From assembly GCF_900100735.1 (NCBI RefSeq), contig NZ_FNCJ01000011.1, positions 124,001-188,000 of the forward strand: 64,000 nucleotides of DNA, written 5' to 3'. A program made the position numbers and the translations under genes. The stretch comes from Paraburkholderia phenazinium (GTDB lineage: Bacteria > Pseudomonadota > Gammaproteobacteria > Burkholderiales > Burkholderiaceae). The stretch's first letter is position 1. Each line of letters starts with the position of its first letter. The notes beneath the pieces were generated by a model, which was not told the DNA's origin, made no database searches, and was given only the letters and a program-made list of their open reading frames with translations. Of the stretch, positions 17,604 through 27,030 are shown in pieces.

Positions 17604-18596
17604 TCACTCGCCTCGCAGCAGCGCCGCGCCGCCCGCCTCGACGGTGGCCGCATGCGCACGGACGATGCCGATAAACCCGGCCAACACGGGACTCACCTGC
17701 GCGGTGCGCCACACGAGACCTGTCTCGATGGCAGGCACCGATTCGCGCAGCGGCCGGTACACCACACCGGTGCGGCGCAGGTTACGCAGCGATTGCGGCA
17801 CGAGTGCGACACCCATGCCCGCCGAGACGAGGCTCACGATCGTCTGCATCTGGATCGCTTCCTGGGCAATACGCGGCGTGAGACCGGCCACGCCGTAGCA
17901 ATCCATAATGATGTCATAAAAGCCTGGCGCCAAACGCCTCGGGAAGATCACCAGCGGTGCGTCGCCGAGATCGCGCAGGCTGACCGGCGTGTCGCTCCAC
18001 TCGGCGCCAGCCGCTGCGCCGTCGTTATCTCCTCGCCCTTCGACACGTGCCGCCATCTCCGACGACATCGCAATCACCAGCGGTTCGCGGGAAATCGGCA
18101 GCCACGACAATTGCGCCGCGTGACGCGGCGGCAGCGGCGCAATCACCAGACCCGCGTCGATGCGGCCGGCCACCAGTTCGTCGATCTGCACGTCGCTGGT
18201 GGCCTCGGTCAGTTGCAGCCGCACGCGTGGGTAGCGGGCGCCGAAGTCGCGCAGCAGCAAGGGCAGCAAGCCATAGTCCGCGGTCGACACGAAGGCGAGC
18301 GACAACACCCCCGCCTCGCCGCGCGCGAGACTTTGCGCGAGCGGCCGCAGCCCTTCGGCGCTAGCGAGCAGACGCTGCACTTCGGGCAACAGGTCGGCGC
18401 CGACCGGGGTCAACTCGACCGAACGCTTGGTACGCGCGAACAACTCGACGCCGAGCGTCTCCTCCAGCGCGCGAATCGCCTGCGAGAGCGGCGGCTGCGT
18501 CATCGAGAGCCGCGCGGCGGCGTGGCCGAAGTGCTTTTCTTCGGCCACGGCGATGAAATAGCGCAACTGGCGCAAATCGGGCGCGATGGGCAGCAT
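17604..18596 (-). CDS. LysR-family transcriptional regulator divergent from ilvD
   Basis: The 330-residue regulator has an N-terminal winged HTH: LRQLRYFIAVAEEKHFGHAAARLSMTQPPLSQAIRALEETLG. A periplasmic-binding-like effector domain follows from about residue 95. The KHFGHAAARLSMTQPPLSQ helix resembles the BenM/CatM/CbnR subgroup. It is transcribed away from ilvD with a 153-bp AT-rich gap, so ilvD control is possible, but the effector is unknown. Confidence 0.88.
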   Translation of the reverse strand: MLPIAPDLRQLRYFIAVAEEKHFGHAAARLSMTQPPLSQAIRALEETLGVELFARTKRSVELTPVGADLLPEVQRLLASAEGLRPLAQSLARGEAGVLSLAFVSTADYGLLPLLLRDFGARYPRVRLQLTEATSDVQIDELVAGRIDAGLVIAPLPPRHAAQLSWLPISREPLVIAMSSEMAARVEGRGDNDGAAAGAEWSDTPVSLRDLGDAPLVIFPRRLAPGFYDIIMDCYGVAGLTPRIAQEAIQMQTIVSLVSAGMGVALVPQSLRNLRRTGVVYRPLRESVPAIETGLVWRTAQVSPVLAGFIGIVRAHAATVEAGGAALLRGE

Positions 18597-18598
18597 GA

Positions 18599-18645
18599 TT
18601 GATATATTTTACGACCTAATAGACCTTGAATAATATATTAGACGC
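18599..18645. promoter_or_regulatory. Candidate LysR operator in the LysR-ilvD gap
   Basis: Within a GC-rich region this gap is sharply AT-rich. It contains TTGATATATTTTACG and, about 30 bp on, the palindrome TAATATATTA (18631-18640). Paired AT-rich dyads directly beside a divergent LysR gene are typical of autoregulatory sites. This is a context-based suggestion. Confidence 0.35.
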
Positions 18646-18749
18646 GCACATTGAGAAACTGCATTCTTGCGTGACGCGCCACCACCTAAACTGATCAGAG
18701 CGGAGCCGAAGCTGGCTGAAGGCGCCGGAGCACCCTTGAGGAGACCCCC

Positions 18750-20423
18750 ATGCCGTACAACCGTCGTTCGAAGAACATCACGCAAGGCGTCGCGCGCTCG
18801 CCCAACCGTTCGATGTATTACGCCCTCGGCTATCAGAAGGAAGACTTCGACAAGCCGATGATCGGCATCGCCAACGGCCACTCGACGATCACGCCGTGCA
18901 ACGCCGGCCTGCAGCGCCTCGCCGATGCAGCGGTCGCCGCGGTCAAAGGCGCCGACGCGAATCCGCAGATCTTTGGCACGCCGACGATCTCCGACGGCAT
19001 GTCGATGGGCACCGAAGGCATGAAGTACTCGCTGGTGTCGCGCGAAGTGATCGCCGACTGTATCGAGACCTGCGTGCAGGGCCAGTGGATGGACGGGGTG
19101 GTCGTGATCGGCGGGTGCGACAAGAACATGCCGGGCGGCATGATCGGCATGCTGCGCGCCAACGTGCCGGCTATTTACGTGTACGGCGGCACGATCCGCC
19201 CGGGCAACTGGAAGGGCGTCGACCTGACCATCGTGTCGTCGTTCGAAGCAGTCGGCGAATTCACCGCCGGCCGGATGTCGCAGGAAGATTTTGAAGGGGT
19301 CGAACAGAACGCCTGCCCGTCGACAGGGTCGTGCGGCGGCATGTACACCGCCAACACGATGAGCTCGTCATTCGAAGCACTGGGCATGTCGCTGCTGTAC
19401 TCGTCGACGATGGCCAATCCGGATGAGGAAAAAGTGGCTTCGGCGGCCGAGTCGGCGCGCGTGCTGGTCGAAGCGGTCAAGAAGGATCTGAAGCCGCGCG
19501 ACATCATCACCAGGAAGTCGATCGAAAACGCCGTGGCCGTGATCATGGCCACGGGCGGCTCGACCAACGCCGTGCTGCACTTCCTCGCCATCGCCCATGC
19601 GGCTGAAGTGGAATGGAGCATCGAAGACTTCGAGCGCATGCGCAAGAAGGTGCCGGTGATCTGCAACCTGAAGCCCTCGGGCCAGTACGTGGCGACCGAT
19701 CTGCACAAGGCCGGCGGCATTCCGCAGGTCATGAAGATCCTGCTCGACGCCGGTCTCCTGCATGGCGACTGCATCACGATCACCGGCAAGACCATCGCCG
19801 AGGAACTGAAGGACGTCCCGGGCAAGCCGCGCACCGACCAGCAGGTGATCTTCCCGATCGACAAGGCGCTGTATAAGGAAGGCCACCTCGCCATCCTGAA
19901 GGGCAACCTGGCCACGGACGGCGCGGTCGCCAAGATCACCGGCCTGAAGAACCCCGTCATCACCGGGCCGGCCCGCGTATTCGACGACGAGCAAAGCGCG
20001 CTGGAAGCGATTCTGGCCGACAAGATCAAGGCGGGAGATGTGGTGGTGCTGCGTTACCTCGGACCGAAGGGCGGCCCCGGGATGCCGGAAATGCTCGCGC
20101 CGACTTCGGCGATTATCGGCAAGGGTCTCGGCGAATCGGTCGGTCTGATAACCGACGGCCGCTTCTCGGGCGGCACGTGGGGCATGGTGGTAGGCCACGT
20201 CGCGCCGGAAGCGTTCGTGGGCGGCACAATCGCATTCGTACAGGAAGGCGATTCGATCACCATCGACGCGCATAAGCTGCTGCTGCAACTGAACATCGAC
20301 GACACCGAGCTGGAACGCCGGCGCGCCGCATGGCAGCAACCGAAGCCGCGTTACACGCGCGGCGTGCTGGCCAAGTACTCGGCGCTAGCGCTGCCGGCCA
20401 ACAAGGGGGCGGTGACGGGCTAA
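18750..20423 (+). CDS. ilvD: Dihydroxy-acid dehydratase
   Basis: IlvD dehydrates 2,3-dihydroxy-isovalerate and -methylvalerate in valine and isoleucine synthesis, using an Fe-S cluster. The 557-residue protein has the cysteine motifs GGCDKNMPG (around residue 122) and PSTGSCGGMYTANTM (around 190-204), and the C-terminal GRFSGGTWGMVVGHVAPEA. A GAGGAGACCCCC stretch precedes the ATG. A strong terminator follows 90 bp after the stop. Confidence 0.96.
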   Translation: MPYNRRSKNITQGVARSPNRSMYYALGYQKEDFDKPMIGIANGHSTITPCNAGLQRLADAAVAAVKGADANPQIFGTPTISDGMSMGTEGMKYSLVSREVIADCIETCVQGQWMDGVVVIGGCDKNMPGGMIGMLRANVPAIYVYGGTIRPGNWKGVDLTIVSSFEAVGEFTAGRMSQEDFEGVEQNACPSTGSCGGMYTANTMSSSFEALGMSLLYSSTMANPDEEKVASAAESARVLVEAVKKDLKPRDIITRKSIENAVAVIMATGGSTNAVLHFLAIAHAAEVEWSIEDFERMRKKVPVICNLKPSGQYVATDLHKAGGIPQVMKILLDAGLLHGDCITITGKTIAEELKDVPGKPRTDQQVIFPIDKALYKEGHLAILKGNLATDGAVAKITGLKNPVITGPARVFDDEQSALEAILADKIKAGDVVVLRYLGPKGGPGMPEMLAPTSAIIGKGLGESVGLITDGRFSGGTWGMVVGHVAPEAFVGGTIAFVQEGDSITIDAHKLLLQLNIDDTELERRRAAWQQPKPRYTRGVLAKYSALALPANKGAVTG

Positions 20424-20510
20424 AACCGGAGGCGCAGAGCAGTGGCGAGTTGATTCCGGTCAACGCGCAACGCAACCGCCGCAGCGGCCGCTGGACATTC
20501 AGGCAGAACA

Positions 20511-20548
20511 AAGGGGCGCACGGAAAACCGTGCGCCCCTTTCCTTTTA
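20511..20548 (+). terminator. Terminator after ilvD
   Basis: AAGGGGCGCACGG (20511-20523) and CCGTGCGCCCCTT (20528-20540) form a perfect 13-bp stem with an AAAA loop, followed by TCCTTTTATA. Confidence 0.85.
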
Positions 20549-20594
20549 TAATGTTGGCACCACGAGTCGGGCACCTGCACCGACGGAGACCAGA

Positions 20595-20921
20595 ATGAAA
20601 TCAATGTCGTATGCAGCACTGGCGCTGGCGGCAGCTCTCTCGATCCACGCCCCGGCACGGGCCGAATCGGCGCCGGGCCTCGCTCTCGCCCAGCGGCAGA
20701 ACTGCATGAGCTGTCACTCGGTGAACCGTCCGTTCATGGGACCGGCCTTGCATGACGTCGCCGCCAAATACGCTTCCCGCGCGGACGCGGAAACCTACCT
20801 CGCTCACAAGATCATCGACGGGAGCACGGGCGTATGGGGCCAGGTGCCGATGCCCGCGAACACCCAACTCACGCCCGACCAGGCCGCCATCCTGGCCGGC
20901 TGGATCCTGACGCTGAAATAA
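20595..20921 (+). CDS. Periplasmic class I c-type cytochrome
   Basis: The 108-residue protein has a signal peptide (cleavage after ARA, about residue 23). One haem-binding site CMSCH lies at about residues 37-41. The sixth ligand Met is probably in WGQVPMPANTQL. Length and the ILAGWILTLK ending match cytochrome c551/c552-type electron carriers. The redox partner is not evident from neighbours. Confidence 0.88.
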   Translation: MKSMSYAALALAAALSIHAPARAESAPGLALAQRQNCMSCHSVNRPFMGPALHDVAAKYASRADAETYLAHKIIDGSTGVWGQVPMPANTQLTPDQAAILAGWILTLK

Positions 20922-20962
20922 GGGCGCGCTCAGTACGCGCTCAATGCCCCGTGGCGCCCTGC

Positions 20963-21499
20963 TTAATGCTCTTTGGGGCGCCGCGCCAGCTCTTCTTCGA
21001 CCGCTTCGCGCACCCAGCCGGTCATCTCCGTCTCCAGCGCCAGTGCAACTTCCCGCGTGATCTGGTTGACCAGCCACGTGGTGTGGTCCTGCAGCGCATC
21101 ACGGCAACGCGCCTCGATCACCGCGCGCCCTTCCCCCGTTAGGTAACTGGCAAAACGCCCACGCAGGCGCTCGGCCAGCACGTCAGCGTCGAGATTGGTA
21201 ACCGGCACGGCGGGCGCCGCCTGCGCACGGGAAAAGTGGAACGCCGTGGCCGGCTCGAACGGCGCAGGCTCAGGCGCCTTGGCCAGTTCGTCCGGTGCGG
21301 GCGGCTCCGGCAGTTCGAACGCCTGCACCTGGGCCGGCGTGACGGCATGGACGGTCACACCGTCAGCCGGCTCCGCAGCCTGGGGCTGAGTCTCGCCCGT
21401 GCCGCGGGGCGCACGCGCTTGCTCGGGCTTGCCCGGCACGAGGACCTCATCCAGAACCGGGATCGAGGTATCGAAAGTAGTATCGGACGAATCGGGCAC
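20963..21499 (-). CDS. DUF2486-type hypothetical protein
   Basis: The 178-residue protein has an acidic, Pro/Ala-rich N-terminal half with IPVLDEVLVPG. Its C-terminal half, VLAERLRGRFASYLTGEGRAVIEARCRDALQDHT, is predicted helical. Proteins like this occur between the cytochrome c gene and holC in Burkholderia and relatives and are classed as DUF2486. No signal peptide or catalytic motif is visible and the function is unknown. The gap to holC is short, so co-transcription with pepA-holC is possible. Confidence 0.75.
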   Translation of the reverse strand: MPDSSDTTFDTSIPVLDEVLVPGKPEQARAPRGTGETQPQAAEPADGVTVHAVTPAQVQAFELPEPPAPDELAKAPEPAPFEPATAFHFSRAQAAPAVPVTNLDADVLAERLRGRFASYLTGEGRAVIEARCRDALQDHTTWLVNQITREVALALETEMTGWVREAVEEELARRPKEH

Positions 21500-21600
21500 G
21501 AATAGACTCCGTCGAGGAAGCGGGCGATGACGTGCCAGCGCGTTGCCGGCCAGCCGCGACAGCGGCGGCTCGCCGCCGTCAGGCGCGGGGCACGGCGGCG

Positions 21601-22017
21601 CTAGCCGCCCTGCTTGTAGTTGTTTAGAGCATAGCCGCGATCGCGATAGAAGCGATAGCGTTCGCGGCCCGCAGCCAGTTCGTCGGGTGCGTTACCGACC
21701 ACTTCGAGCAATCTTTCGAAGCGCGCGAACTGCGCCGGCACCTCCGCTCCCAGATTCAGCAGCACCTGGTAATGCGGCACGTTGTCGAGCGTAGCAGCCA
21801 GCACGATCGGCGTTTGCGCGGCGAGCGGGCTGTCGGCGTAGCAGTGCGGCACGAAGTCGAGCGGCGAAAAGCTCCACAACTGCTCGTCGAACGCGCGCAG
21901 CCGCGGCGGCTCGGCCAGCACGATAGTCGGCTGGCCGGCCAGGTACGCCTTGCGCGCGAGGCGGCACGCGTACAACAGCGAATCGCCGACGTTCGAGTGA
22001 AAATCGATTCTCGTCAT
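21601..22017 (-). CDS. holC: DNA polymerase III chi subunit
   Basis: HolC links the clamp loader to SSB. The 138-residue protein begins MTRIDFHSNVGDSLLYACRLARKAY. It has LWSFSPLDFVPHCYAD and VLLNLGAEVPAQFARFERLLEVVG, standard for chi. The ATG at 22017 fits family starts better than 22029. It follows pepA on the - strand 50 bp away, the common pepA-holC arrangement. Confidence 0.92.
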   Translation of the reverse strand: MTRIDFHSNVGDSLLYACRLARKAYLAGQPTIVLAEPPRLRAFDEQLWSFSPLDFVPHCYADSPLAAQTPIVLAATLDNVPHYQVLLNLGAEVPAQFARFERLLEVVGNAPDELAAGRERYRFYRDRGYALNNYKQGG

Positions 22018-22066
22018 CGGCGACTCCACCTCATCGCACCATCAAGCGCATGGGTACTGCGATGGG

Positions 22067-23593
22067 TCATTGTGCTGCGCGACCGTCCGCGGCCCGATCA
22101 ATGAGGAACTGCGACAGGAGCGGCACCGGACGGCCCGTTGCGCCCTTCGCTGCGCCGCTCTTCCATGCCGTGCCGGCGATGTCGAGGTGGGCCCACGGGT
22201 ACGCTTCGGTAAAGCGCGACAGGAAGCACGCCGCCGTGATGCTGCCGCCCGGACGGCCGCCGATATTGGCGAGGTCCGCGAAGTTCGACTTCAACTGATC
22301 GTGGTATTCCTCGTCGAGCGGCATGCGCCATGCCGGATCGGACGCTTCGCGCGAAGCGTCGAGCAGCTCGCCCGCCAGCGCGTCGTCTTTCGAGAACAGG
22401 CCGCTGTTGTGATGGCCCAGCGCGATCACGCAAGCACCGGTCAGGGTAGCCACGTCGATCACGGCTGCCGGCTTGAAGCGCTCCGCATAGGTCAGCGCGT
22501 CGCACAGAATGAGGCGCCCTTCCGCGTCGGTGTTCAGCACTTCGATCGTCAGACCCTTCATGCTGGTGACGATGTCGCCCGGCTTGGTGGCGTTGCCGGC
22601 CGGCATGTTCTCGCAGGTCGGAACGATCACCACCAGGTTGATCTTCAGGCCCATTTCCACGACAGCACGCAGCGTGCCGAGCACCGAACCGGCGCCGAGC
22701 ATGTCGTACTTCATCTCGTCCATGCCCTCACCCGGCTTGAGCGAAATGCCGCCGGTGTCGAACGTGATGCCCTTGCCGACCAGCACGATCGGCGCAGCCT
22801 TGGCGGCGGCGCCCTGGTACTGCAGCACGATGAACTGGGGCGGTTCGACCGAGCCGCGCGTGACCGACAGGAACGAACCCATGCGCAGCGCTTCGAGCTG
22901 CTTCTGACCCAGCACTTCGACCTTCAGCTTCCAGTCTTTAGCGAGCTTCCTGGCGGTGTTGGCGAGGTAAGCCGGGGTGCAGACATTGCCCGGCAGGTTA
23001 CCGAGGTCGCGCGTCAGATCCATGCCGTTGGCAAGCGCCGCGCCTTGCTTGGCGGCGACTTTGGCCGCTTTCTCGTCGCCCGTGTCGACGCTGAAGACGA
23101 TGCGTTTGAGCGCCTTCGGGGTAGTATCCGGCTTGCTCTTCATTTGCGTGAACTTGTACGACAGTTCGCGCAGTGCAAGGATGGCGGTGCGCACGCCCCA
23201 GTCGGCCGAGCGCTCGAGGATAGGCAACTGGGCGAGCGTGAAGGTAACCTGGACGATCTTGGTGGCCAGAATGGCGCGCCAGGCGGCCCGCACGGCATCG
23301 CCGTAGGCTTTCTGGTTGAAGGCATCCTGCTTGCCGAGGCCCACCAGCAGGACGCGCGAAGCACCGATACCGGACACTTCGTGCAGGAACAGGGAGGTGC
23401 CGCTCTTGCCGTCCATGTCGCCGGCTTTGATGATGCGGGTCAGGAGACCCTTGGTGGCCGCATCGATCTCCAGTGCGGCACCCGACAGCGTTTGTGACTC
23501 GAAAATACCGATCACGATGCAATCGGACTTTCCAGTCAGGAACCCGTTTGACGAGCCTTTGCTCCAATCACAGGCTTTTATGCTAAAGTCCAT
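22067..23593 (-). CDS. pepA: Leucyl aminopeptidase (cytosol aminopeptidase)
   Basis: PepA is a hexameric two-metal aminopeptidase (family M17) and, in some bacteria, a DNA-binding protein. The 508-residue protein contains the metal-binding VGKGITFDTGGISLKPGEGM and the family signature NTDAEGRLILCDAL in its C-terminal half. The ATG at 23593 (MDFSIKACDW) is the family start; the open frame runs a further 45 codons upstream without similarity. It is divergent from lptF with a 134-bp shared promoter region. Confidence 0.95.
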   Translation of the reverse strand: MDFSIKACDWSKGSSNGFLTGKSDCIVIGIFESQTLSGAALEIDAATKGLLTRIIKAGDMDGKSGTSLFLHEVSGIGASRVLLVGLGKQDAFNQKAYGDAVRAAWRAILATKIVQVTFTLAQLPILERSADWGVRTAILALRELSYKFTQMKSKPDTTPKALKRIVFSVDTGDEKAAKVAAKQGAALANGMDLTRDLGNLPGNVCTPAYLANTARKLAKDWKLKVEVLGQKQLEALRMGSFLSVTRGSVEPPQFIVLQYQGAAAKAAPIVLVGKGITFDTGGISLKPGEGMDEMKYDMLGAGSVLGTLRAVVEMGLKINLVVIVPTCENMPAGNATKPGDIVTSMKGLTIEVLNTDAEGRLILCDALTYAERFKPAAVIDVATLTGACVIALGHHNSGLFSKDDALAGELLDASREASDPAWRMPLDEEYHDQLKSNFADLANIGGRPGGSITAACFLSRFTEAYPWAHLDIAGTAWKSGAAKGATGRPVPLLSQFLIDRAADGRAAQ

Positions 23594-23727
23594 CGCGCTT
23601 GTCCTCGGATAAAATCTGGGCTTAGGATGAAAGCCGCAATTATCCGCTATTTTTCCCGCGGCGGCTGCACGGGGTCTGACGGGATCAACCCGGCCGTACC
23701 CGAACGCACGCACTCTCTTCCTCAACA

Positions 23728-24828
23728 ATGATCTTTGAACGCTCCCTCCAGCGCGAACTCGCGTACACGGCTGGTGCCGTGTTCATGGTTCTCCTCACGC
23801 TCGTGCTGACGACGATGATGATCCGGATCGTCGGCTTCGCCGCCTCCGGGGAGATCGATCCACGCGACGTGCTGGTCCTGATCGGCCTGACCGTGATCGG
23901 CTATCTGGCCATCATGCTGGTCGCGACCCTGTTCGTGTCGATCCTGTTCGTCCTGACGCGCTGGTACAGAGACTCGGAAATGGTCGTCTGGCTGGCCTCG
24001 GGCGTGAGCCTCACGCGCTTCATCAAGCCGATCGGCGTGTTCGCGACGCCCATCATCATCCTCATCATGTTCTTCGTGTTCGTCGGCTGGCCGTGGTCGA
24101 ACCAGCAGAACAAGCTGATCCGCGCGCGCTTCCAGCAGCGCGACGAGGTCTCGCTGCTAGCGCCGGGCCAGTTCCGCGAATCGGCGGTGAGCCACCGGGT
24201 GTTCTTCATCGAGAAGATGTCGCCCGACCAGTCGCGCGTCGAAAACGTCTTCGTGACGAGCACCGAAAACGGCAAGGTCAACGTCGTGGTATCGAAGACC
24301 GGACACACCGAAGTGCACAAGAACGGCGACCGCTTCGTCGTGCTCGAGAACGGCCGCCGTTACGACGGCGAACCGGGCAAGCCCGATTTCCGCATCATGG
24401 AGTTCGAACGCTACGGCGTGAAGATCCAGAGCCAGCCGGTCGTCAATACGCCTAGCACCACCGGCACACCGACGCTCGAACTGCTGCGCAACCCGACCCG
24501 CGACAACCTCGCTGAGTTTGCGTGGCGCGCGGGCTTGCCGCTGATTGCGTTGAACCTGATGCTGCTGGCCATACCGCTCGCCCACCAGAACCCGCGGCGC
24601 AGCCGCACCATCAACCTGGTGATGGCAGTGCTGATTTATCTGACGTATTCAAACCTGTTGAACGTCGTGCAGTCATGGATCGAGCAGGGCAAGATGTCGT
24701 TCCCGGTTGGCCTGATCGGGCTGCACGTGATCGTGGCGGCGATCGTGGCGTTTATTTTCTGGCTGCGCGTGCGCAATCGGCCGCTATTTACGCGGGCGAT
24801 GTTCCACCGTTCGTCGCAGGGAGCCTGA
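23728..24828 (+). CDS. lptF: LPS export ABC transporter permease LptF
   Basis: LptF and LptG form the inner-membrane part of the LptB2FGC machine that extracts lipopolysaccharide. The 366-residue protein has the YjgP/YjgQ layout: N-terminal membrane segments starting IFERSLQRELAYTAGAVFMVL, a periplasmic jellyroll domain about residues 135-260, and C-terminal membrane segments with PLIALNLMLLAIPLAHQNPR. lptG begins 3 bp after its stop. Confidence 0.95.
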   Translation: MIFERSLQRELAYTAGAVFMVLLTLVLTTMMIRIVGFAASGEIDPRDVLVLIGLTVIGYLAIMLVATLFVSILFVLTRWYRDSEMVVWLASGVSLTRFIKPIGVFATPIIILIMFFVFVGWPWSNQQNKLIRARFQQRDEVSLLAPGQFRESAVSHRVFFIEKMSPDQSRVENVFVTSTENGKVNVVVSKTGHTEVHKNGDRFVVLENGRRYDGEPGKPDFRIMEFERYGVKIQSQPVVNTPSTTGTPTLELLRNPTRDNLAEFAWRAGLPLIALNLMLLAIPLAHQNPRRSRTINLVMAVLIYLTYSNLLNVVQSWIEQGKMSFPVGLIGLHVIVAAIVAFIFWLRVRNRPLFTRAMFHRSSQGA

Positions 24829-24831
24829 CCG

Positions 24832-25980
24832 ATGCGGATCTATGAAAAGTACTTCGCACGTCAGGTCTACCTTACGTTCATCTTTATCCTGTTTGCGTTT
24901 TCGGGTCTGTTCTTCTTTTTCGACCTGATCAACGAACTGAACTCGGTCGGCCACGGCAACTACAAGTTCCAATATGCCGTGCTGCGGGTGGCGCTGCAAA
25001 CGCCGTCGCGCTTCTACGAAATCATTCCGGTCGCCGCGCTGATCAGCTCGATCTACGTGTTTGCGCAGATGGCCGCGAACTCCGAGTACACGATTTTCCG
25101 GGTCTCGGGTCTGGCAACCAACCAGGCACTGCGCTCGCTGCTGAAGATCGGCATTCCGCTGGTGTTCCTGACGTACGTCATCGGCGAAGTGATCGGACCG
25201 TATACAGATCAGTTGTCGGAGCGGGTGCGGCTGGAGGCGTTGGGTTCGGCGGTGTCGACCAACTTCGAGTCGGGCGTGTGGGTGAAGGACACGCTGACGG
25301 CGCGCGCGGATGGCGAGCAGGTGACACGCTTCGTGAACGTCGGCAAGCTGCAGCCGGACGCGACGATTACGGACGTGCGAATCTACGAATTCGATTCGAA
25401 GTTCCGCCTGTCGAACGTGCGGATTGCGCAGAGCGGCAGATATCAGCCGCCGGGGCACTGGTTGCTGAAGGACGTGACGGATACGCAATTGCTGGACGTG
25501 GCGCCGGCGGCGAACACGCCGAAGGACGCGTTGAATCCGGTGTACCGCGCGAACCAGACGACGCTGCCGGAGTATTCGTTGCGCTCGGAACTGACGCCGC
25601 AGATTCTGTCGGTGCTGCTGGTTTCGCCGGACAATATGTCGATGTTCAATCTGTTCCGCTACATCGAGCATTTGCAGCAGAACCATCAGGATACGCAACG
25701 GTATGAGATTGCGTTGTGGCGAAAGCTGCTGTATCCGTTTGCGGTGTTAGTGATGCTGGTGCTGTCGTTGCCGTTTGCGTATCTGCATACGCGAGCGGGT
25801 GTGGTGGGTGTGAAGGTGTTTGGCGGGATTATGCTGGGGATGAGTTTCCAGTTGTTCAACACCTTGTTCTCGCACATCGGCATGTTGAATACCTGGCCCG
25901 CGCCTTTGACTGCGGCTACGCCTGGGTTGGTGTATCTCGTGCTTGGGTTGGTCGGGTTGAAGTGGGTCGACCGGCATTAG
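24832..25980 (+). CDS. lptG: LPS export ABC transporter permease LptG
   Basis: The 382-residue partner of LptF has the same topology, starting MRIYEKYFARQVYLTFIFILF, with a jellyroll centred on residues 140-270 and a final membrane block LPFAYLHTRAGVVGVKVFGG. It follows lptF directly. The last third of the gene changes base composition, becoming visibly rich in G and T in synonymous positions. This continues through cbiX up to the palindromic element at 26.4 kb. Confidence 0.95.
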   Translation: MRIYEKYFARQVYLTFIFILFAFSGLFFFFDLINELNSVGHGNYKFQYAVLRVALQTPSRFYEIIPVAALISSIYVFAQMAANSEYTIFRVSGLATNQALRSLLKIGIPLVFLTYVIGEVIGPYTDQLSERVRLEALGSAVSTNFESGVWVKDTLTARADGEQVTRFVNVGKLQPDATITDVRIYEFDSKFRLSNVRIAQSGRYQPPGHWLLKDVTDTQLLDVAPAANTPKDALNPVYRANQTTLPEYSLRSELTPQILSVLLVSPDNMSMFNLFRYIEHLQQNHQDTQRYEIALWRKLLYPFAVLVMLVLSLPFAYLHTRAGVVGVKVFGGIMLGMSFQLFNTLFSHIGMLNTWPAPLTAATPGLVYLVLGLVGLKWVDRH

Positions 25981-25990
25981 GAGTTTTGCC

Positions 25991-26368
25991 ATGGCCTTGC
26001 ATGGGATAGTGCTTTTTGGGCATGGGGCGAGGGATTCTCGGTGGGCGGAGCCGTTTGTTCGTCTGGCTGATAAGCTGCGGGCGGCTCGTGGCGCCGCCGG
26101 GCCTGTTTCGTTGGCGTTTCTGGAGTTGATGGAGCCGGATTTGCCTACGGCTGTGGCTGAGCAGGTCGCTCAAGGGTGTTCTACTGTTACTGTCGTGCCC
26201 GTGTTCTTTGGGCAAGGTGGACATGTCAGGCGGGATTTACCTGCGGTGCTCGAGGTTTGTCGTGATGCCCATCCTGGGGTTCAGATTCTTTGCTCCACTG
26301 CCGTGGGGGAGGATGAGGGTGTGCTTGAGGCTGTGGCTGCGTATTGCCTTCGGCAAGTGCAGGTTTAG
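25991..26368 (+). CDS. cbiX: CbiX-type sirohydrochlorin chelatase (short form)
   Basis: CbiX inserts cobalt (or iron) into sirohydrochlorin. The 125-residue protein is the short single-domain form. It begins GIVLFGHGARDSRWAEPF, with the catalytic His in GHGARD, and has TVVPVFFGQGGHVRRDLP with the second His. It lies 10 bp after lptG, opposite cobA, whose product precorrin-2 leads to its substrate. Codons are strikingly T-rich for this genome. My hand count over 25981-26220 gives about 68% G+T. Confidence 0.88.
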   Translation: MALHGIVLFGHGARDSRWAEPFVRLADKLRAARGAAGPVSLAFLELMEPDLPTAVAEQVAQGCSTVTVVPVFFGQGGHVRRDLPAVLEVCRDAHPGVQILCSTAVGEDEGVLEAVAAYCLRQVQV

Positions 26369-26390
26369 TGGGGTTTTGCGCTTTCGGCGG

Positions 26391-27022
26391 GGTTTGCCTG
26401 CGGCGCCTTGCTTTGGCTGTTGTTCCTACGGTGTTGGCCTTTCCTTGTTTTGTTATCGGTCTATTAGCTTCGCCCCTGTGCGGGGCGGCACTTACTTTCT
26501 TTGCCGCCGCAAAGAAAGTAAGCAAAGAAAGCGGGCTCACCCCGCTAGTTGGTAGTGAGCCATCCCGGTCCACTTCCGGGAACGGCCCAAGACGAGACCT
26601 GCTCTCGCACATCCCCCCTCAGTGACACAGCACTCATCCGTTCCAGCGTTGCGCTGCGCGCCCCGCCGAAGGGTATAACCCCTCCTGCAAGCTCCGTAGG
26701 TATTCTAACTATCTTGGCTTGCCGGTGTTCCCGTGCAGACCCAATCGCGACGCACGAAGTGCGGAGTGGGGTGGATGAGCGCTGTGTCACTAACGGTGGA
26801 AATGCGAGAGCAGGTCTCGTCTTCGGACCACTAACGAAGCTGCGCGAGGGAGACATCTACGAGCTAGCGGTTGGAAGCCCGCTTTCTTTGCTTACTTTCT
26901 TTGCGGCGGCAAAGAAAGTAAGTGCCGCCCCGCACAGGGGCGAAGCTAATAGACCGATAACAAAACAAGGAAAGGCCAACGCCATAAGCGAACAACCAAA
27001 ACCAAGGCGCCGCAGGCAAACC
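26391..27022. repeat. Large near-palindromic intergenic element, copy A
   Basis: The whole space between convergent cbiX and cobA is an inverted repeat of about 632 bp. The best-conserved arms, 26433-26536 and 26877-26980, are 104 bp and nearly identical in reverse complement. Each contains a smaller hairpin (CTTTCTTTGCCGCCGCAAAG and a CCCCTGTGCGGGG stem). The ends are GTTTGCCTGCGGCGCC and its complement. The interior (about 340 bp) is partly inverted too and matches the interior of copy B. No transposase-like frame is present; short open frames with FFAAAKK-type translations are by-products of the arms. Confidence 0.9.
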
Positions 27023-27030
27023 ACCAACAC

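Noticed and set aside
22070..23497. 475-codon open frame on the + strand
   Set aside because: Antisense shadow of pepA with no domain features.
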